Positions 9,063 through 18,289 are shown, counted from the stretch's first letter. The stretch: 42,520 nucleotides of DNA from Leptospirales bacterium (GCA_014238275.1 JABABJ010000142.1:1-42520); one strand, 5' to 3'. Translations and numbers: made by a program. The notes: generated from the sequence alone by a model not told the origin.

Positions 9063-9842
9063 CTATTTCTGTTTGTTTGCTGGATCTTTCTGTTTTGGTA
9101 GAGATCGGTTTTGCTGGGAAGGGCTTCCTTTTAGGATGACCTTTCGGGCTAGTCCAAGAGATGCGTTGGAGCCAATGAAGGGGGGACCAAATCGATTTCC
9201 CTTTGAGTTTTCCAGTATGATCATGGGGACTGGATAGCTTGCCAAGAGCTTGGAAAGATGCAAGTCCTCCTCTTTGATGTCCGTGAGATCAATCTTGCAT
9301 TTGAGGTATTCACTAAGCCCTTTCTGAAGGGCTGGATGTCCTAGGAAATAGAGTTCAAACGAAGGACAATCTGCACACCAGTCGGCGTGAAAATAGTATA
9401 AAATTGGACGATTTTCTTGTTTGGCTAATTTGCGGGCTAGTTTCATAGTCTCTTGAACCGAGCCTTCTTTTTTCATATCCAGATCGGGGTGGAAGGTTTC
9501 AAAATGTGCGAGATATGTATGATTTAAGCCAAAAATCGTACAACTGAGTCCAAGAGCGAAAAAAAACATGCGAAAAGATCGTCTGATGAATCGATACAAA
9601 GCAAAGGTATGAGAAACTGAAAAAATACCGATTCCCAATACTAAGAAGGAAAATCCATTCTCCCAGTATAGAAATCGAAAATATACTGGCTGAATCCTTC
9701 CCACTAGTTTATTTTGTAGGAATTCCATGACAAACTGGCTAGCAAGAGCTAGGATAAAGATGAAGATCCATAAGGAATATCTAAGCCACAAATTTTTTTG
9801 TAGGGCTTTTTTGCTTTTGTTCTGTTTCTGTTCTTGTCTCAC
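9063..9842 (-). CDS. Membrane protein with C-terminal thioredoxin-like domain (DsbD-gamma-like)
   Basis: Three hydrophobic segments (about residues 22-40, 61-80 and 91-107) anchor a C-terminal thioredoxin-fold domain. The domain has FHADWCADCPSFE, a CxxC redox motif at C156/C159, preceded by RPILYY and followed by a PVPMIIL cis-proline loop. This resembles the soluble domain of DsbD-type thiol transporters, so a role in moving electrons to periplasmic disulfides is inferred. The long TM bundle of full DsbD is missing. Start is uncertain: GTG 9842 gives 259 residues and overlaps the 5' end of the divergent M23 gene, while ATG 9728 would remove the overlap and the first membrane segment. No ribosome site settles it. 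Confidence 0.7.
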   Translation of the reverse strand: MRQEQKQNKSKKALQKNLWLRYSLWIFIFILALASQFVMEFLQNKLVGRIQPVYFRFLYWENGFSFLVLGIGIFSVSHTFALYRFIRRSFRMFFFALGLSCTIFGLNHTYLAHFETFHPDLDMKKEGSVQETMKLARKLAKQENRPILYYFHADWCADCPSFELYFLGHPALQKGLSEYLKCKIDLTDIKEEDLHLSKLLASYPVPMIILENSKGNRFGPPFIGSNASLGLARKVILKGSPSQQNRSLPKQKDPANKQK

Positions 9843-10896
9843 GCCAAAACTTAAATCAGATGAGAGTTTGCTTACACATCTTCGTTATTCCACTCATTTC
9901 AGGCTTGCTAAGGGATTTCCCTTTCAAAAACCACAGCACAAAAAATGGGAGACAAAGGAATATATCTTTCATGTATATTCTCGCTCCTTTGCTCAAGGAG
10001 ATGTTGTATATCTGGAATTGCTTCCTCAAGACGTCCTATCCTCTTTCCCAATCAAGCCAAGACTATTTTTTAACGGAAGGGAAATGCCTCTTTCCAAGAC
10101 GGTATTCGGTTATCGTAGCTTTTTTGGAATACCTACAACCTTAAAACCAGGCTCTTATCCCCTTCAAGTACAACTAGGGAAGCCATTTGAGAGCATTTCA
10201 GTTGCACAAAATCAATCTTTAGCTTCTTCTCATCCTACTTATCCTGGCAGAAAAGATTTTACTATCACTGTTCGCAAGAAGAAATTTTCTGAATCAAAGA
10301 GACGTATTTATATTAGGAGACGGAAGAAGGCTCTTTCTGCAAGAAAACTTCGTGCACGTCATAAAAAGATACACCGTTTTATTGCTGAGAAAAAGAAGGC
10401 TTACAGTCGATTTACAGATGAAATTTTCATTCGTTCAGAGCTTGCTCATCCTCTCGAAAAACATTATGTTACCTCTCCTTTTTGGATCAAACGTCATGTG
10501 GCACGCTTTCAAAGGATAGGAAAGAGAACGATTCAGCTCAAACCTCGAGTGAGGATACATAAAGGGATTGATTTAAGAGCTCGTACTGGAACTCCTATTT
10601 ATTCCATAGCTGATGGAAGGGTTGTGATTGCCAAAAGAATGGTATTTGAAGGAAATTTTGTTTTGGTGGAACATGGTCAGGGAATCTTTTCTGGTTATAT
10701 GCATCTAAGTAAGATTAACGTTCGAAAAAACAAGAAAATACGTTCAGGGCAACTCATTGGTTACTCAGGAGCAACTGGTGCTGTCTCTGGGGCTCATCTT
10801 CATCTTTTGCTTCAGATACGGAATGTTCCTGTTGATCCACTCTCTCTACTCTCACTTCCTGTTCGAGATGAAACGGATACCACTCAAAAGCTCTAG
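9760..10896 (+). CDS. M23 family (LytM-type) metallopeptidase, exported
   Basis: The C-terminal domain is a peptidase M23 fold with zinc motifs HKGID (H267, D271) and GAHLHL (H346, H348), plus GTPIYSIADGRVV and GYMHLSKI. These enzymes cut peptidoglycan cross-bridges or act as activators of amidases. The N-terminus has a basic start, a Leu/Phe/Cys-rich core and FCFCSC, which could be a lipoprotein signal. A basic linker rich in Arg/Lys (about 170-215) precedes the peptidase domain. ATG 9760 is preferred to ATG 9727 because AGGA lies five bases upstream. The 5' end overlaps the divergent thioredoxin gene and the 3' end overlaps the next, convergent gene by 45 bases. Confidence 0.88.
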   Translation: MKIHKEYLSHKFFCRAFLLLFCFCSCLTPKLKSDESLLTHLRYSTHFRLAKGFPFQKPQHKKWETKEYIFHVYSRSFAQGDVVYLELLPQDVLSSFPIKPRLFFNGREMPLSKTVFGYRSFFGIPTTLKPGSYPLQVQLGKPFESISVAQNQSLASSHPTYPGRKDFTITVRKKKFSESKRRIYIRRRKKALSARKLRARHKKIHRFIAEKKKAYSRFTDEIFIRSELAHPLEKHYVTSPFWIKRHVARFQRIGKRTIQLKPRVRIHKGIDLRARTGTPIYSIADGRVVIAKRMVFEGNFVLVEHGQGIFSGYMHLSKINVRKNKKIRSGQLIGYSGATGAVSGAHLHLLLQIRNVPVDPLSLLSLPVRDETDTTQKL

Positions 10897-12066
10897 TAGT
10901 TCGGGAGATAGGGGCTTTTGTTTGAGGATAGTCTTGTCGGGAATCTTGTCGGAAAGGACATAGACTAGTATTGAATTGGTCTTGGCTTGAGCCTGAGTTT
11001 TGAAGGAGAGCTTTGCCTGAGAAATAGCAAGATGCAAATATAGTTTCACTTCACTTCTTCTTTGCTGATAGCTATAACTGACAGTATCTAGTATATCCTG
11101 ATTTCTGTTTACTTCTTTCGATTCATTCCATTTCGTTTGTTTCTTCTTTCCAAAGGCTATTTTGTAGCGTCCTTCATAACGAATCCTGTGGATTTCCCCT
11201 CTGTTTTTTCTATATCCAAGCACCTTTTTTCCCAAACCTTTCATCTCGGCAAAAAATGATTCTTGTTCTTGAGGGGTTTTCTTTTTGTGTGCAGGAAAGA
11301 TTTTCAGATAGAGTCCTAGAACTGGAGGGGCATAAGGATCCTGCTTACTTGCTGAAACATAGCAAAGAGGCTCTCCTATAATGGGAAACCCTGGATCATA
11401 ACCAGAGCTTTTTCCTTGATGGAACCATAGCCCATTGGGAATTGTCACGACTAGTTTTCCTTTGTCTAATTTGAGGCTATAGTTATTTTCACCTTTATTG
11501 GATAATAGAGATTTTTCTTTTTCCCAATTTCCTGTATGACTCAATGCTTCTCTCTGGGATCGGTATAGAGCCCAAATGACCATCCTTTCTTGAAGAATGA
11601 TAAGTTGATAAGAGAAAAATATTAAAGAAAAAATTAAAATTCCTGTAAAAAAAGTATAAAAGAAACCGACCTTCTTGAAAGAGAAAGAAATAAGTAGACT
11701 TGCCAATATGAAAAATTCTATTTGAATTAAAAGAGTTTGTTTGAGTTCTATTACGATAAATAAAATCAGGAGGAGGAGAATACTGATTCCAAGTTCGACA
11801 AAGAGAATGATATCTTTTTGTCTCAGACGATCTTGAATTTTCTTTCTTCCCCAGACAAATAGAAGAAAGTTCATGAAAGATGTTAATATAGCAATGGTGA
11901 TAGATATTTGAAAATTCAAATACTTTGTATAGAAGAAATAAAATAGAAAAGCTATAAGGCTAAGGGGAAATTCTGGTTTTTCAATGAGAAGATAATATCC
12001 AAATTTGATTTGATTTGCTAAAAAATACTTAGTACGAAAAATATACAGTGTCTTCTTTTCTTTCAT
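10852..12066 (-). CDS. Integral membrane protein with soluble C-terminal domain, unknown
   Basis: Not recognised. The N-terminal half has about five hydrophobic segments (including FPLSLIAFLFYFF, ISITIAILTSFMNFLLFVW, LGISILLLLILFIVI and a segment ending FSLIFFSYQLIIL). The C-terminal half (from about residue 165) is soluble and mixed: KLVVTIPNGLWFHQGKSSGYDPGFP, then YEGRYKIAFGKKK and IRFISNRK at the end. The soluble part might sit in the periplasm, but topology is a guess. Start is uncertain: ATG 12066 avoids overlap with the divergent peptidase gene; the frame remains open to 12114. The last 45 bases overlap the M23 gene on the other strand. Confidence 0.6.
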   Translation of the reverse strand: MKEKKTLYIFRTKYFLANQIKFGYYLLIEKPEFPLSLIAFLFYFFYTKYLNFQISITIAILTSFMNFLLFVWGRKKIQDRLRQKDIILFVELGISILLLLILFIVIELKQTLLIQIEFFILASLLISFSFKKVGFFYTFFTGILIFSLIFFSYQLIILQERMVIWALYRSQREALSHTGNWEKEKSLLSNKGENNYSLKLDKGKLVVTIPNGLWFHQGKSSGYDPGFPIIGEPLCYVSASKQDPYAPPVLGLYLKIFPAHKKKTPQEQESFFAEMKGLGKKVLGYRKNRGEIHRIRYEGRYKIAFGKKKQTKWNESKEVNRNQDILDTVSYSYQQRRSEVKLYLHLAISQAKLSFKTQAQAKTNSILVYVLSDKIPDKTILKQKPLSPELLELLSGIRFISNRK

Positions 12067-12076
12067 AGATTCTATC

Positions 12077-13039
12077 ATGCAATCAACTACGAGAAACATT
12101 CTCAGCAAAACCACAAAACTAGCGATTAGACAATCTCTTAGACAAAGCTTCTATACTGGGTATGTTTGCACTGGGTATATTTGCTCAAATAGCTTTTTTT
12201 TTGTAAAGAGAAAGTATTTTTATCTGGCTTTTTTCTTTTTATACATGATATTTCTTTTTTCTTGTAGAAGTGCACTTGTAATCCCGAACACAAATGCTTG
12301 GAAGAAGGTCAAGCCTGTTTTGATACACGGATTTCAGACTTATTCTGATCCTGAGATTCGGAAAAATTTAGATAGCTTTCTAAAGGAAAAAGCAGCGATT
12401 CGTGATAGACTGAAGCAATCCTATTTCCCTCTATATCGTTCAAGTCATTCGTCTATTGTTCTGATTTTATATGCCAAGCGGGAAAATTATGTAAAAACTC
12501 TCTCTTTCAAACGCCAGAGGAGTTTTCAACGAGCTCATTATAGACGTGTTACAGGCGCTATTCATATCTCCCTAGATGCTTCAAATGGTGTTTGGAGACA
12601 TGAATTAACTCACGCTCTTTTGGAGGAGATACGTCCTAGGAGTCCTATTTGGCTTCATGAAGGATTGGCAAACTTTCTACAGAGACAAAAGATCACTCCT
12701 CTTTCCGAGTGCAGCCTTCCTCGATCTGTCTATCTTTCGAAACATCTTTTGCGGCGTTCTTCTCGATATGCTCGCAAAGAAAAAGATGCGATACTTCGTC
12801 TTTTACATTCAGAAAAAAAAGCAAAGAGCTATCGATATTATGAACTCAACTCTCTTCTCATGTATTACTTATGGAGTAGAAAAAAACTGGGACTTTTTTT
12901 ACAGAATTACCAAAATACTAAAAAGTCTGCAATAAAAACATTAAGCATCATTTCTGGGAAAAAGACTTCAGTTTTCATGCTATCCTTCTATTCTTGGCTT
13001 AGTTCAGAGAACAAACAGACGGAAATGAAAGGCTGCTAA
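12077..13039 (+). CDS. Gluzincin-type zinc peptidase (peptidase MA-like), putative lipoprotein
   Basis: A zinc-peptidase core is clear: WRHELTHALLEE (HExxH at H175-H179) followed by PIWLHEGLANF, whose E195 is the expected third zinc ligand of gluzincins such as the peptidase MA family. Upstream lies a hydrophobic stretch ending in IFLFSC, a plausible lipobox, so the enzyme is probably exported and membrane-anchored. If translation begins at ATG 12077 the signal has an unusually long N-region (about 44 residues) encoded partly by a tandem 15-base duplication and a run of nine T residues; the start may therefore be misplaced or variable. Substrate unknown. Confidence 0.7.
   Translation: MQSTTRNILSKTTKLAIRQSLRQSFYTGYVCTGYICSNSFFFVKRKYFYLAFFFLYMIFLFSCRSALVIPNTNAWKKVKPVLIHGFQTYSDPEIRKNLDSFLKEKAAIRDRLKQSYFPLYRSSHSSIVLILYAKRENYVKTLSFKRQRSFQRAHYRRVTGAIHISLDASNGVWRHELTHALLEEIRPRSPIWLHEGLANFLQRQKITPLSECSLPRSVYLSKHLLRRSSRYARKEKDAILRLLHSEKKAKSYRYYELNSLLMYYLWSRKKLGLFLQNYQNTKKSAIKTLSIISGKKTSVFMLSFYSWLSSENKQTEMKGC
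12155..12202 (+). repeat. Tandem 15-base duplication followed by a T9 tract
   Basis: ACTGGGTATGTTTGC (12155-12169) is repeated with one change at 12170-12184, and a run of nine T follows at 12194-12202. All lie in the uncertain 5' part of the peptidase gene. A one-base gain in the T run would put ATG 12162 in frame with the signal peptide. Confidence 0.75.
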
Positions 13040-13064
13040 TCTGTATGATCTAAAGTTTTGAAAA

Positions 13065-13580
13065 CTATCTTTTCTGCTTTTTCTGTAAGGTGAATGCTGG
13101 CTTCATTTTCCGAATCTCTTTTGGAATGTCTGATCCCGAAATCCGATAGATCAATATACATTTTCCCTGCTCTCGACTGTCTTTGAGAACTGTGACTCCT
13201 CGATCTAAGATAGGAGTAAAGAAAAGCTCTCCTCGGATTAAGTCTACTTCCATAAATTTGATTGGATAGTCTTTCTTAAAATCAGGAAAGGAATATGGTC
13301 TTTTCTCACGAGGAAGGCGGAAGTATACATGAAGGATTACTTTCAAAGCTCGCCTTTTTGCCTGTTCATAGGCCAACTGAAAGCATTGAAGACGATCATA
13401 TTTACGACCTCGTCCGCTAGGCATATATTTAGTTCTTGCAATGGTTTGGAGAATCCTTCGACTCAAAAAACCTTCTTCTGTAAAGTTAAAATCAATATAT
13501 CTTTTTGATAAAAATTCAGAACGAATACAATTTGACTGGAGCACCCAAAAAATCAAGAAAAAGGAAAATATGATTCTCAA
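13065..13580 (-). CDS. Small exported protein, function unknown
   Basis: 171 residues with an N-terminal signal sequence (MRIIFSFFLIFWVLQSNC), cut perhaps by signal peptidase II before C18. The mature part is basic and mixed, with YDRLQCFQLAYEQAKRRALKVILHVYF as the most regular helix. No domain was recognised. It is co-directional with, and 43 bases downstream of, fliG, so it may be co-transcribed with that flagellar gene; that is the only clue to its role. Confidence 0.6.
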   Translation of the reverse strand: MRIIFSFFLIFWVLQSNCIRSEFLSKRYIDFNFTEEGFLSRRILQTIARTKYMPSGRGRKYDRLQCFQLAYEQAKRRALKVILHVYFRLPREKRPYSFPDFKKDYPIKFMEVDLIRGELFFTPILDRGVTVLKDSREQGKCILIYRISGSDIPKEIRKMKPAFTLQKKQKR

Positions 13581-13623
13581 TATGATTTTCTGTAGTGAGA
13601 TTCTCTTTTGGAAAGCCTTATTG

Positions 13624-14745
13624 TTAGATAAATTCTTCTTTATTTTTTTTGACAGAAATCACTCCCTCTTCGTCGAGTTGTCTGGCTACATTCACAACGT
13701 ATGATCTGGACTCATAGATTTCTTTAACAGGAATTGGACCTCTCCTTTCGATTTCATCAAAAACATCTTCTGCTCGGTTCTGTGACATTGAGTTGAAAAA
13801 ATGACGCCGAATTTCTTCTCCAGCTCCTCGAAGGGCTGTAGAAAGTACAAAATCATCATCTATTTTAGAAATCAGAAGTCGCATTTCTTGCTGTGTCAAG
13901 GAGACAAGCTCTTCAAAGGTATAAAGCTTTTCTTTAACTTGCTGGATTACGTCAGGCATGCTGCTGGCTGATTCCATAGAAGATAGGATCTCATTTTCCT
14001 CATTTCTATCCATGTGATTCAAAATATTTGCAAGGGACTGTACTCCTCCAATTTCAGAATGACTTTCCTGTGTATTTCGTCGCTCAAGTTTATTTCTAAG
14101 GACGCTGGCTGTTCGTTCTAAAGCTTCTGGTGCAATTTTTGTTGTCTTAGCGATCCTCATGGCTATTTCTGTACGAAAAGTTTCTGAGAAGTGTTTCATC
14201 ACTCCTGCTGCAATTTTTGGATTCAAATAGATCAAAGCTACTGCTGCTGTTTGGCTATGTTCTTGGCTCAATGAAGATGCTAGGGTAGCAGGTTCTATAC
14301 CCTCTAAGAACTTGAAATCCGCTCGCAAGTCATGACGATCTATCTTTCGCATGATATTCTCTGCGGCATCTTCTCCTAGTCCTTGCTCAAGGAATTTTCG
14401 TACCTCTTGCATCCCTCCGTGGTGAAGGAGATTTTCTTCTGAAGCCATCTCCCCAAATTCCCACAGTAGTTGGACACGTTCTTCTGGGGTAATGTATTTG
14501 ATCTGAGCCATTTCATGCATAACATTCTCAATCTCTGATTCGCTTAACCTTTTTATCACTTCAGCAGCCTGAACCTGCCCAAGAGCTAAAAGAAGACGTG
14601 CAGCCTTTTGCACTCCTTTCTTTTGATTCCCATCCTGATCTTTTATGAATTGTTGCAAAGAGGGCACTTTTGCTGGAAGAGCCTTTGGATCGTGTTTTTT
14701 GGGTTTACTTTGTTTTTTCGAGTGAGCAGTTTTAGAACGAGACAT
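13624..14745 (-). CDS. fliG: Flagellar motor switch protein FliG
   Basis: FliG forms the C-ring part that meets the stator and drives rotation. The three FliG domains are visible: an N-terminal region with GVQKAARLLLALG, a middle domain with SQEHSQTAAVALIYL where the usual EHPQ is EHSQ, and the C-terminal domain from YTFEELVSL to the GPIPVKEIYESRSYVV end. A basic, Lys-rich leader of about 40 residues precedes the conserved part. The torque helix shows LTQQEMRLLISKIDDDF instead of the usual DDR-type start, so it is a divergent copy; spirochaetes often carry two FliGs and this could be the FliG1 type. ATG 14745 has AGGTG just upstream; GTG 14751 is an alternative. The gene is separated from flgB-flgC-fliE by 22 kb. 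Confidence 0.9.
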   Translation of the reverse strand: MSRSKTAHSKKQSKPKKHDPKALPAKVPSLQQFIKDQDGNQKKGVQKAARLLLALGQVQAAEVIKRLSESEIENVMHEMAQIKYITPEERVQLLWEFGEMASEENLLHHGGMQEVRKFLEQGLGEDAAENIMRKIDRHDLRADFKFLEGIEPATLASSLSQEHSQTAAVALIYLNPKIAAGVMKHFSETFRTEIAMRIAKTTKIAPEALERTASVLRNKLERRNTQESHSEIGGVQSLANILNHMDRNEENEILSSMESASSMPDVIQQVKEKLYTFEELVSLTQQEMRLLISKIDDDFVLSTALRGAGEEIRRHFFNSMSQNRAEDVFDEIERRGPIPVKEIYESRSYVVNVARQLDEEGVISVKKNKEEFI

Positions 14746-14882
14746 AATCACCTAATACTTTTTGGCATTCATTTTTGCAAGCTTTTCTTTACTGATCTTA
14801 TATAAAACCCACAGGGAGGAGTGGATTTCTAAATTTGCCACTTACTCTACTAGCTAAGAGTGCAGCGAGGTCTTTGATGATC

Positions 14883-15137
14883 TCAAGATGATTCTACGCT
14901 TACTTTTTTTCTCTTGCGATTGATATGATCGAAACGAACCACTCCGTCTATTAAGGCAAAAAGGGTATGGTCTCTTCCGATACCTACGTTTTTTCCTGGA
15001 TGAATTTTAGTACCTCTCTGCCTAAGAATGATATTTCCTGAGCGTATAGGATTGCCTCCATATAACTTAACTCCAAGACGTTTCGAGTTCGAATCCCGTC
15101 CATTTCTTGTAGAGCCTCCTCCTTTCTTATGTGCCAT
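14883..15137 (-). CDS. rpmA: 50S ribosomal protein L27
   Basis: 84 residues beginning [20 protein letters not shown], the near-invariant L27 N-terminus that reaches the peptidyl transferase centre, then [20 protein letters not shown] and the basic C-terminus. The frame is open to 15170, but ATG 15137 with GAGGT about eight bases upstream is the family start. L21 (rplU), the usual upstream partner, is absent: the next gene upstream is the divergent leuC. The obg GTPase gene, often downstream, is also absent, fliG lying there instead. Confidence 0.97.
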   Translation of the reverse strand: MAHKKGGGSTRNGRDSNSKRLGVKLYGGNPIRSGNIILRQRGTKIHPGKNVGIGRDHTLFALIDGVVRFDHINRKRKKVSVESS

Positions 15138-15291
15138 AACTTTTACCTCACCTCTTTCTTTGAAGACCATCCTTTTCTAAGGTCTCATTCTGTCAATCTG
15201 AATTTTTTGAGAAATTATCTTAGGTGTGAGGATCGTTTTTTCCTTGACATCCATCCTGAAATTTCTTTTTTTGCAACTGAAGGAAAATATA

Positions 15292-16734
15292 ATGATTGCT
15301 ACTGCTGATAAAGTTTCTCGTCCACAAACAATGTATGACAAGATATGGGAACGTCATATAGTAGAGGATGGCGGAGAGTCAGAGTCTCTCTTGTATGTGG
15401 ATCGTCACTATGTGCACGAAGTTACGTCTCCTCAAGCATTTGAAGGATTGAGGATGAACGGAAGAAGCGTACGAAGACCAGAGCTAACTTTTGCCACAAT
15501 GGATCACAATATATCTACCTCTTCTCGCGATGTCTATGCTGCAGAAGAGTTCTCTCGTCGTCAGATCGAGGCTTTGAAAAAAAACTGTCGCCAGTTTAAA
15601 ATTCCTTTATTTGATCTCAAACATCCTCATAATGGAATTGTCCATATCATTGGTCCTGAGCTTGGTTTAACTCTTCCAGGAATGGTGATTGTGTGTGGTG
15701 ACTCTCATACAAGTACTCATGGTGCTTTTGGAGCTCTTTCTTTTGGAATTGGAACCAGTGAAGTAGAGCATGTATTGACAACCCAGACGCTTCTCCAGTC
15801 AAAGGCAAAAAATATGCTTGTTCGAGTGGGCGGCAAAGTCCCTCTAGGCGTCACTGCCAAGGATATCATTCTAGCGATAATTGGAAAGATAGGAACTAGA
15901 GGAGGACAGGGTCATGTGATTGAATATGAAGGAGAATGTATACGAGACTTATCTATGGAAGGAAGGATGACAATTTGCAATATGAGTATTGAAGCTGGTG
16001 CAAGAGCAGGCCTCATTTCTCCTGATGAAAAAACCTTTGCATATCTAAAAGGATGTATTTACTCTCCGCATGAATCAAACGGGAGTTTCTCTCGTCTATC
16101 TGATTCTAGCAAGGAGCTTTCATCTGATTCAGATGCTTTTTATGATCGAGTCGTGGAACTGGATGCAAAATCTATCGAACCTCAGATCACGTGGGGTACC
16201 AATCCATCCCAAACAGTATCGATCAATGATCATATTCCCTTTCCAGAAGAAATGAGCGAAGAGCCAGAGAAGGACTCTCTCAAAAGAGCTCTTTCTTATA
16301 TGGGGCTTCAGTCTGGTCTTCCTATGAGTTCCATTGAGATTGATCGAGTATTTATTGGATCATGCACGAATGGAAGAATTGAGGACCTAAGAAACGCAGC
16401 AGGCATTCTAAGAGGAAAAAAAGTACATTCTCGAGTCAGAGCGATGGTTGTTCCTGGATCGATTAAGGTCTTTCGGCAGGCACAAAGCGAGGGGCTTGAT
16501 TCTATTTTTCGTGAGTCTGGCTTTGATTGGCGTTATCCAGGCTGTTCGATGTGTCTTGCAATGAATGATGATGTCTTGGCTCCTGAAGAAAGATGTGCTT
16601 CTACTTCCAACCGTAACTTTGAAGGGCGTCAGGGAAAAGGAGGACGGACTCATCTAGTGAGTCCAGCTATGGCAGCAGCAGCTGCTGTAAGTGGTCATTT
16701 TGTGGATGTCAGAGATTGGTCGAAAAAAGTTTAA
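15292..16734 (+). CDS. leuC: 3-isopropylmalate dehydratase large subunit
   Basis: With LeuD it isomerises 2-isopropylmalate to 3-isopropylmalate in leucine synthesis. The aconitase-type fold is clear: [51 protein letters not shown]. Iron-sulfur cysteines are C358 (GSCTNGR), C418 and C421 (GCSMC). Length is 480 residues from ATG 15292, which has AGGA eight bases upstream; the frame is open from 15226 but that part lacks similarity. First gene of a leuC-leuD-folD run. TTGACA at 15244 could be a -35 box, without a good -10 match. Confidence 0.96.
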   Translation: MIATADKVSRPQTMYDKIWERHIVEDGGESESLLYVDRHYVHEVTSPQAFEGLRMNGRSVRRPELTFATMDHNISTSSRDVYAAEEFSRRQIEALKKNCRQFKIPLFDLKHPHNGIVHIIGPELGLTLPGMVIVCGDSHTSTHGAFGALSFGIGTSEVEHVLTTQTLLQSKAKNMLVRVGGKVPLGVTAKDIILAIIGKIGTRGGQGHVIEYEGECIRDLSMEGRMTICNMSIEAGARAGLISPDEKTFAYLKGCIYSPHESNGSFSRLSDSSKELSSDSDAFYDRVVELDAKSIEPQITWGTNPSQTVSINDHIPFPEEMSEEPEKDSLKRALSYMGLQSGLPMSSIEIDRVFIGSCTNGRIEDLRNAAGILRGKKVHSRVRAMVVPGSIKVFRQAQSEGLDSIFRESGFDWRYPGCSMCLAMNDDVLAPEERCASTSNRNFEGRQGKGGRTHLVSPAMAAAAAVSGHFVDVRDWSKKV

Positions 16735-16768
16735 ATTAGGATTTTGCTAGGATTTTACTAAGATTTTG

Positions 16769-17416
16769 ATGGAACCTTTTCACACATACGAAGGGAAAGT
16801 AGCTATTTTAGATAGGGCAGATATTGATACGGATCAGATCATTCCAAAGCAGTTTCTAAAGAGCATTGAAAGAAGTGGTTTTGGAAAGAACTTATTCCAT
16901 GATTGGCGTTTTTTAGACGGGGATGTGACTCAACCCAATCCAGAGTTTACTTTGAATCAGTCAAAGTCTCAGGGGGCTGGAATACTTCTGACGGGGGAAA
17001 ACTTTGGTTGCGGATCCAGTAGGGAGCATGCTCCTTGGGCTCTCCGTGATTATGGGTTTCGAGTCATTTTAGCCCCTTCCTTTGCAGATATCTTTTATGG
17101 AAATGCTGTTAAGAATGGAATCCTTCCCATACGACTCCCTGAAAAAGAGCTTCTTCTCATCAAAGAAAAAATACTTTCAGACGAAATAGAAGAGCTTTCT
17201 GTAGATCTACGTGCTCAAACAATCCAGCTTAAGCATCCAACTCTTACTCATAAAGAAGAATATAGATTTGAGATAGAGTCTTTTATCAAAGAATCTTTGA
17301 TAAAAGGATTGGATGAGATAGGCCTAAGCCTAAAAAAAGAAAAAATCATATCTTCGTTTGAAGAAAAATACTTTCGTGCATTCCCGTATATCATCCCTTC
17401 CGAACGTATCCTTTAG
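16769..17416 (+). CDS. leuD: 3-isopropylmalate dehydratase small subunit
   Basis: Swivelling domain partner of LeuC. Motifs are DIDTDQIIPKQFLKSIERSGFG near the start, GENFGCGSSREHAPWAL in the middle and FADIFYGNAVKNGILPI. 215 residues, slightly longer than the usual 200 or so because of a Lys/Glu-rich C-terminus. ATG 16769 is 34 bases after leuC; a TTG immediately before it (16766) is in frame. The ribosome site is weak. Confidence 0.95.
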   Translation: MEPFHTYEGKVAILDRADIDTDQIIPKQFLKSIERSGFGKNLFHDWRFLDGDVTQPNPEFTLNQSKSQGAGILLTGENFGCGSSREHAPWALRDYGFRVILAPSFADIFYGNAVKNGILPIRLPEKELLLIKEKILSDEIEELSVDLRAQTIQLKHPTLTHKEEYRFEIESFIKESLIKGLDEIGLSLKKEKIISSFEEKYFRAFPYIIPSERIL

Positions 17417-17424
17417 ATTCTCGT

Positions 17425-18270
17425 ATGAATGCTCAGATATTGGATGGTCGTTTTTCTGCCGAAAAAATTCGAGAAGGCGTAAAAAAAAGTACATCTAAAT
17501 TTTTTGAGAAAACTCATCAAAGACCTCTTTTATCGGCTCTTCTTGTGGGGACTCATCCTCCTTCAATGACTTATGTTCGGATGAAGAGGAGGGCTTGTGA
17601 AGAGGTCGGTATGGATTTTCGTCTGATTGAGCTTCCAGAGCATATAAAAACGAAAGAGCTTTTGGGAGAAATTGATAGTCTCAATCAAGATGAACGAGTA
17701 AGCGGGATCCTCCTTCAGCACCCAGTACCCAAGCAAATTGATGAAAGAGAAGCCTTCGATCGTATCTCTGTGTCAAAGGATGTTGATGGAGTTAGTTCAC
17801 TTACTTTTGGGAGGATGAGCTTGGGTATGCCTTCTTTTCATTCCTGTACCCCTGAGGGGATGATTCGCCTGCTGAAACTCTATCAAATACCTATAGAAGG
17901 GAAGCATGCTGTCATTTTGGGACGTTCTCCCATTTTAGGACGTCCTCTTTCCATGCTTCTTTTAGGTGAAAATGCTACGGTAACTGTTTGTCATTCTCGT
18001 AGCTTGGATCTTCCTCATCATCTGAATCAGGCTGATATTGTGGCTGCTGCTTGTGGAATCCCAAAGCTCGTAAAAGGAGAATGGCTGAAGGAGGGAGCAG
18101 TTGTTTTAGATGCGGGATATAGTCAAGGAAATGTGGGAGATGTGGACTTTGAGTCCTGCTCGAAAAAAGCCTCATGGATCACTCCTGTCCCTGGTGGGGT
18201 TGGTCCTATGACTATAGCGATACTTTTGGAGAATACTCTTCAAGCAGCATGCTCTTCTCTTCCTCGCTAA
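17425..18270 (+). CDS. folD: Bifunctional methylenetetrahydrofolate dehydrogenase/cyclohydrolase
   Basis: Interconverts 5,10-methylene-, methenyl- and 10-formyl-tetrahydrofolate with NADP. Motifs: TYVRMKRRACEE with Y50 and catalytic K54, GILLQHPVPKQID, DVDGVSSLTFG, SCTPEGMIRLL, the nucleotide-binding GRSPILGRPLSMLLL, and PVPGGVGPMTIAILL. The usual LQLPLP is LQHPVP and the usual PCTP is SCTP, both mild changes. 281 residues, normal length. It starts 9 bases after leuD and is probably co-transcribed with it. Confidence 0.95.
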   Translation: MNAQILDGRFSAEKIREGVKKSTSKFFEKTHQRPLLSALLVGTHPPSMTYVRMKRRACEEVGMDFRLIELPEHIKTKELLGEIDSLNQDERVSGILLQHPVPKQIDEREAFDRISVSKDVDGVSSLTFGRMSLGMPSFHSCTPEGMIRLLKLYQIPIEGKHAVILGRSPILGRPLSMLLLGENATVTVCHSRSLDLPHHLNQADIVAAACGIPKLVKGEWLKEGAVVLDAGYSQGNVGDVDFESCSKKASWITPVPGGVGPMTIAILLENTLQAACSSLPR

Positions 18271-18289
18271 AGCCTTCCCATCACTAAGA

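Noticed and set aside
15083-15100. A tRNA T-loop-like sequence, GAGTTCGAATCCCGTCC
   Set aside because: It is the reverse of conserved rpmA codons (GRDSNS) and no cloverleaf can be formed around it.
16070-16255. A second frame within leuC
   Set aside because: leuC is intact and conserved across this stretch; the frame is a shadow.
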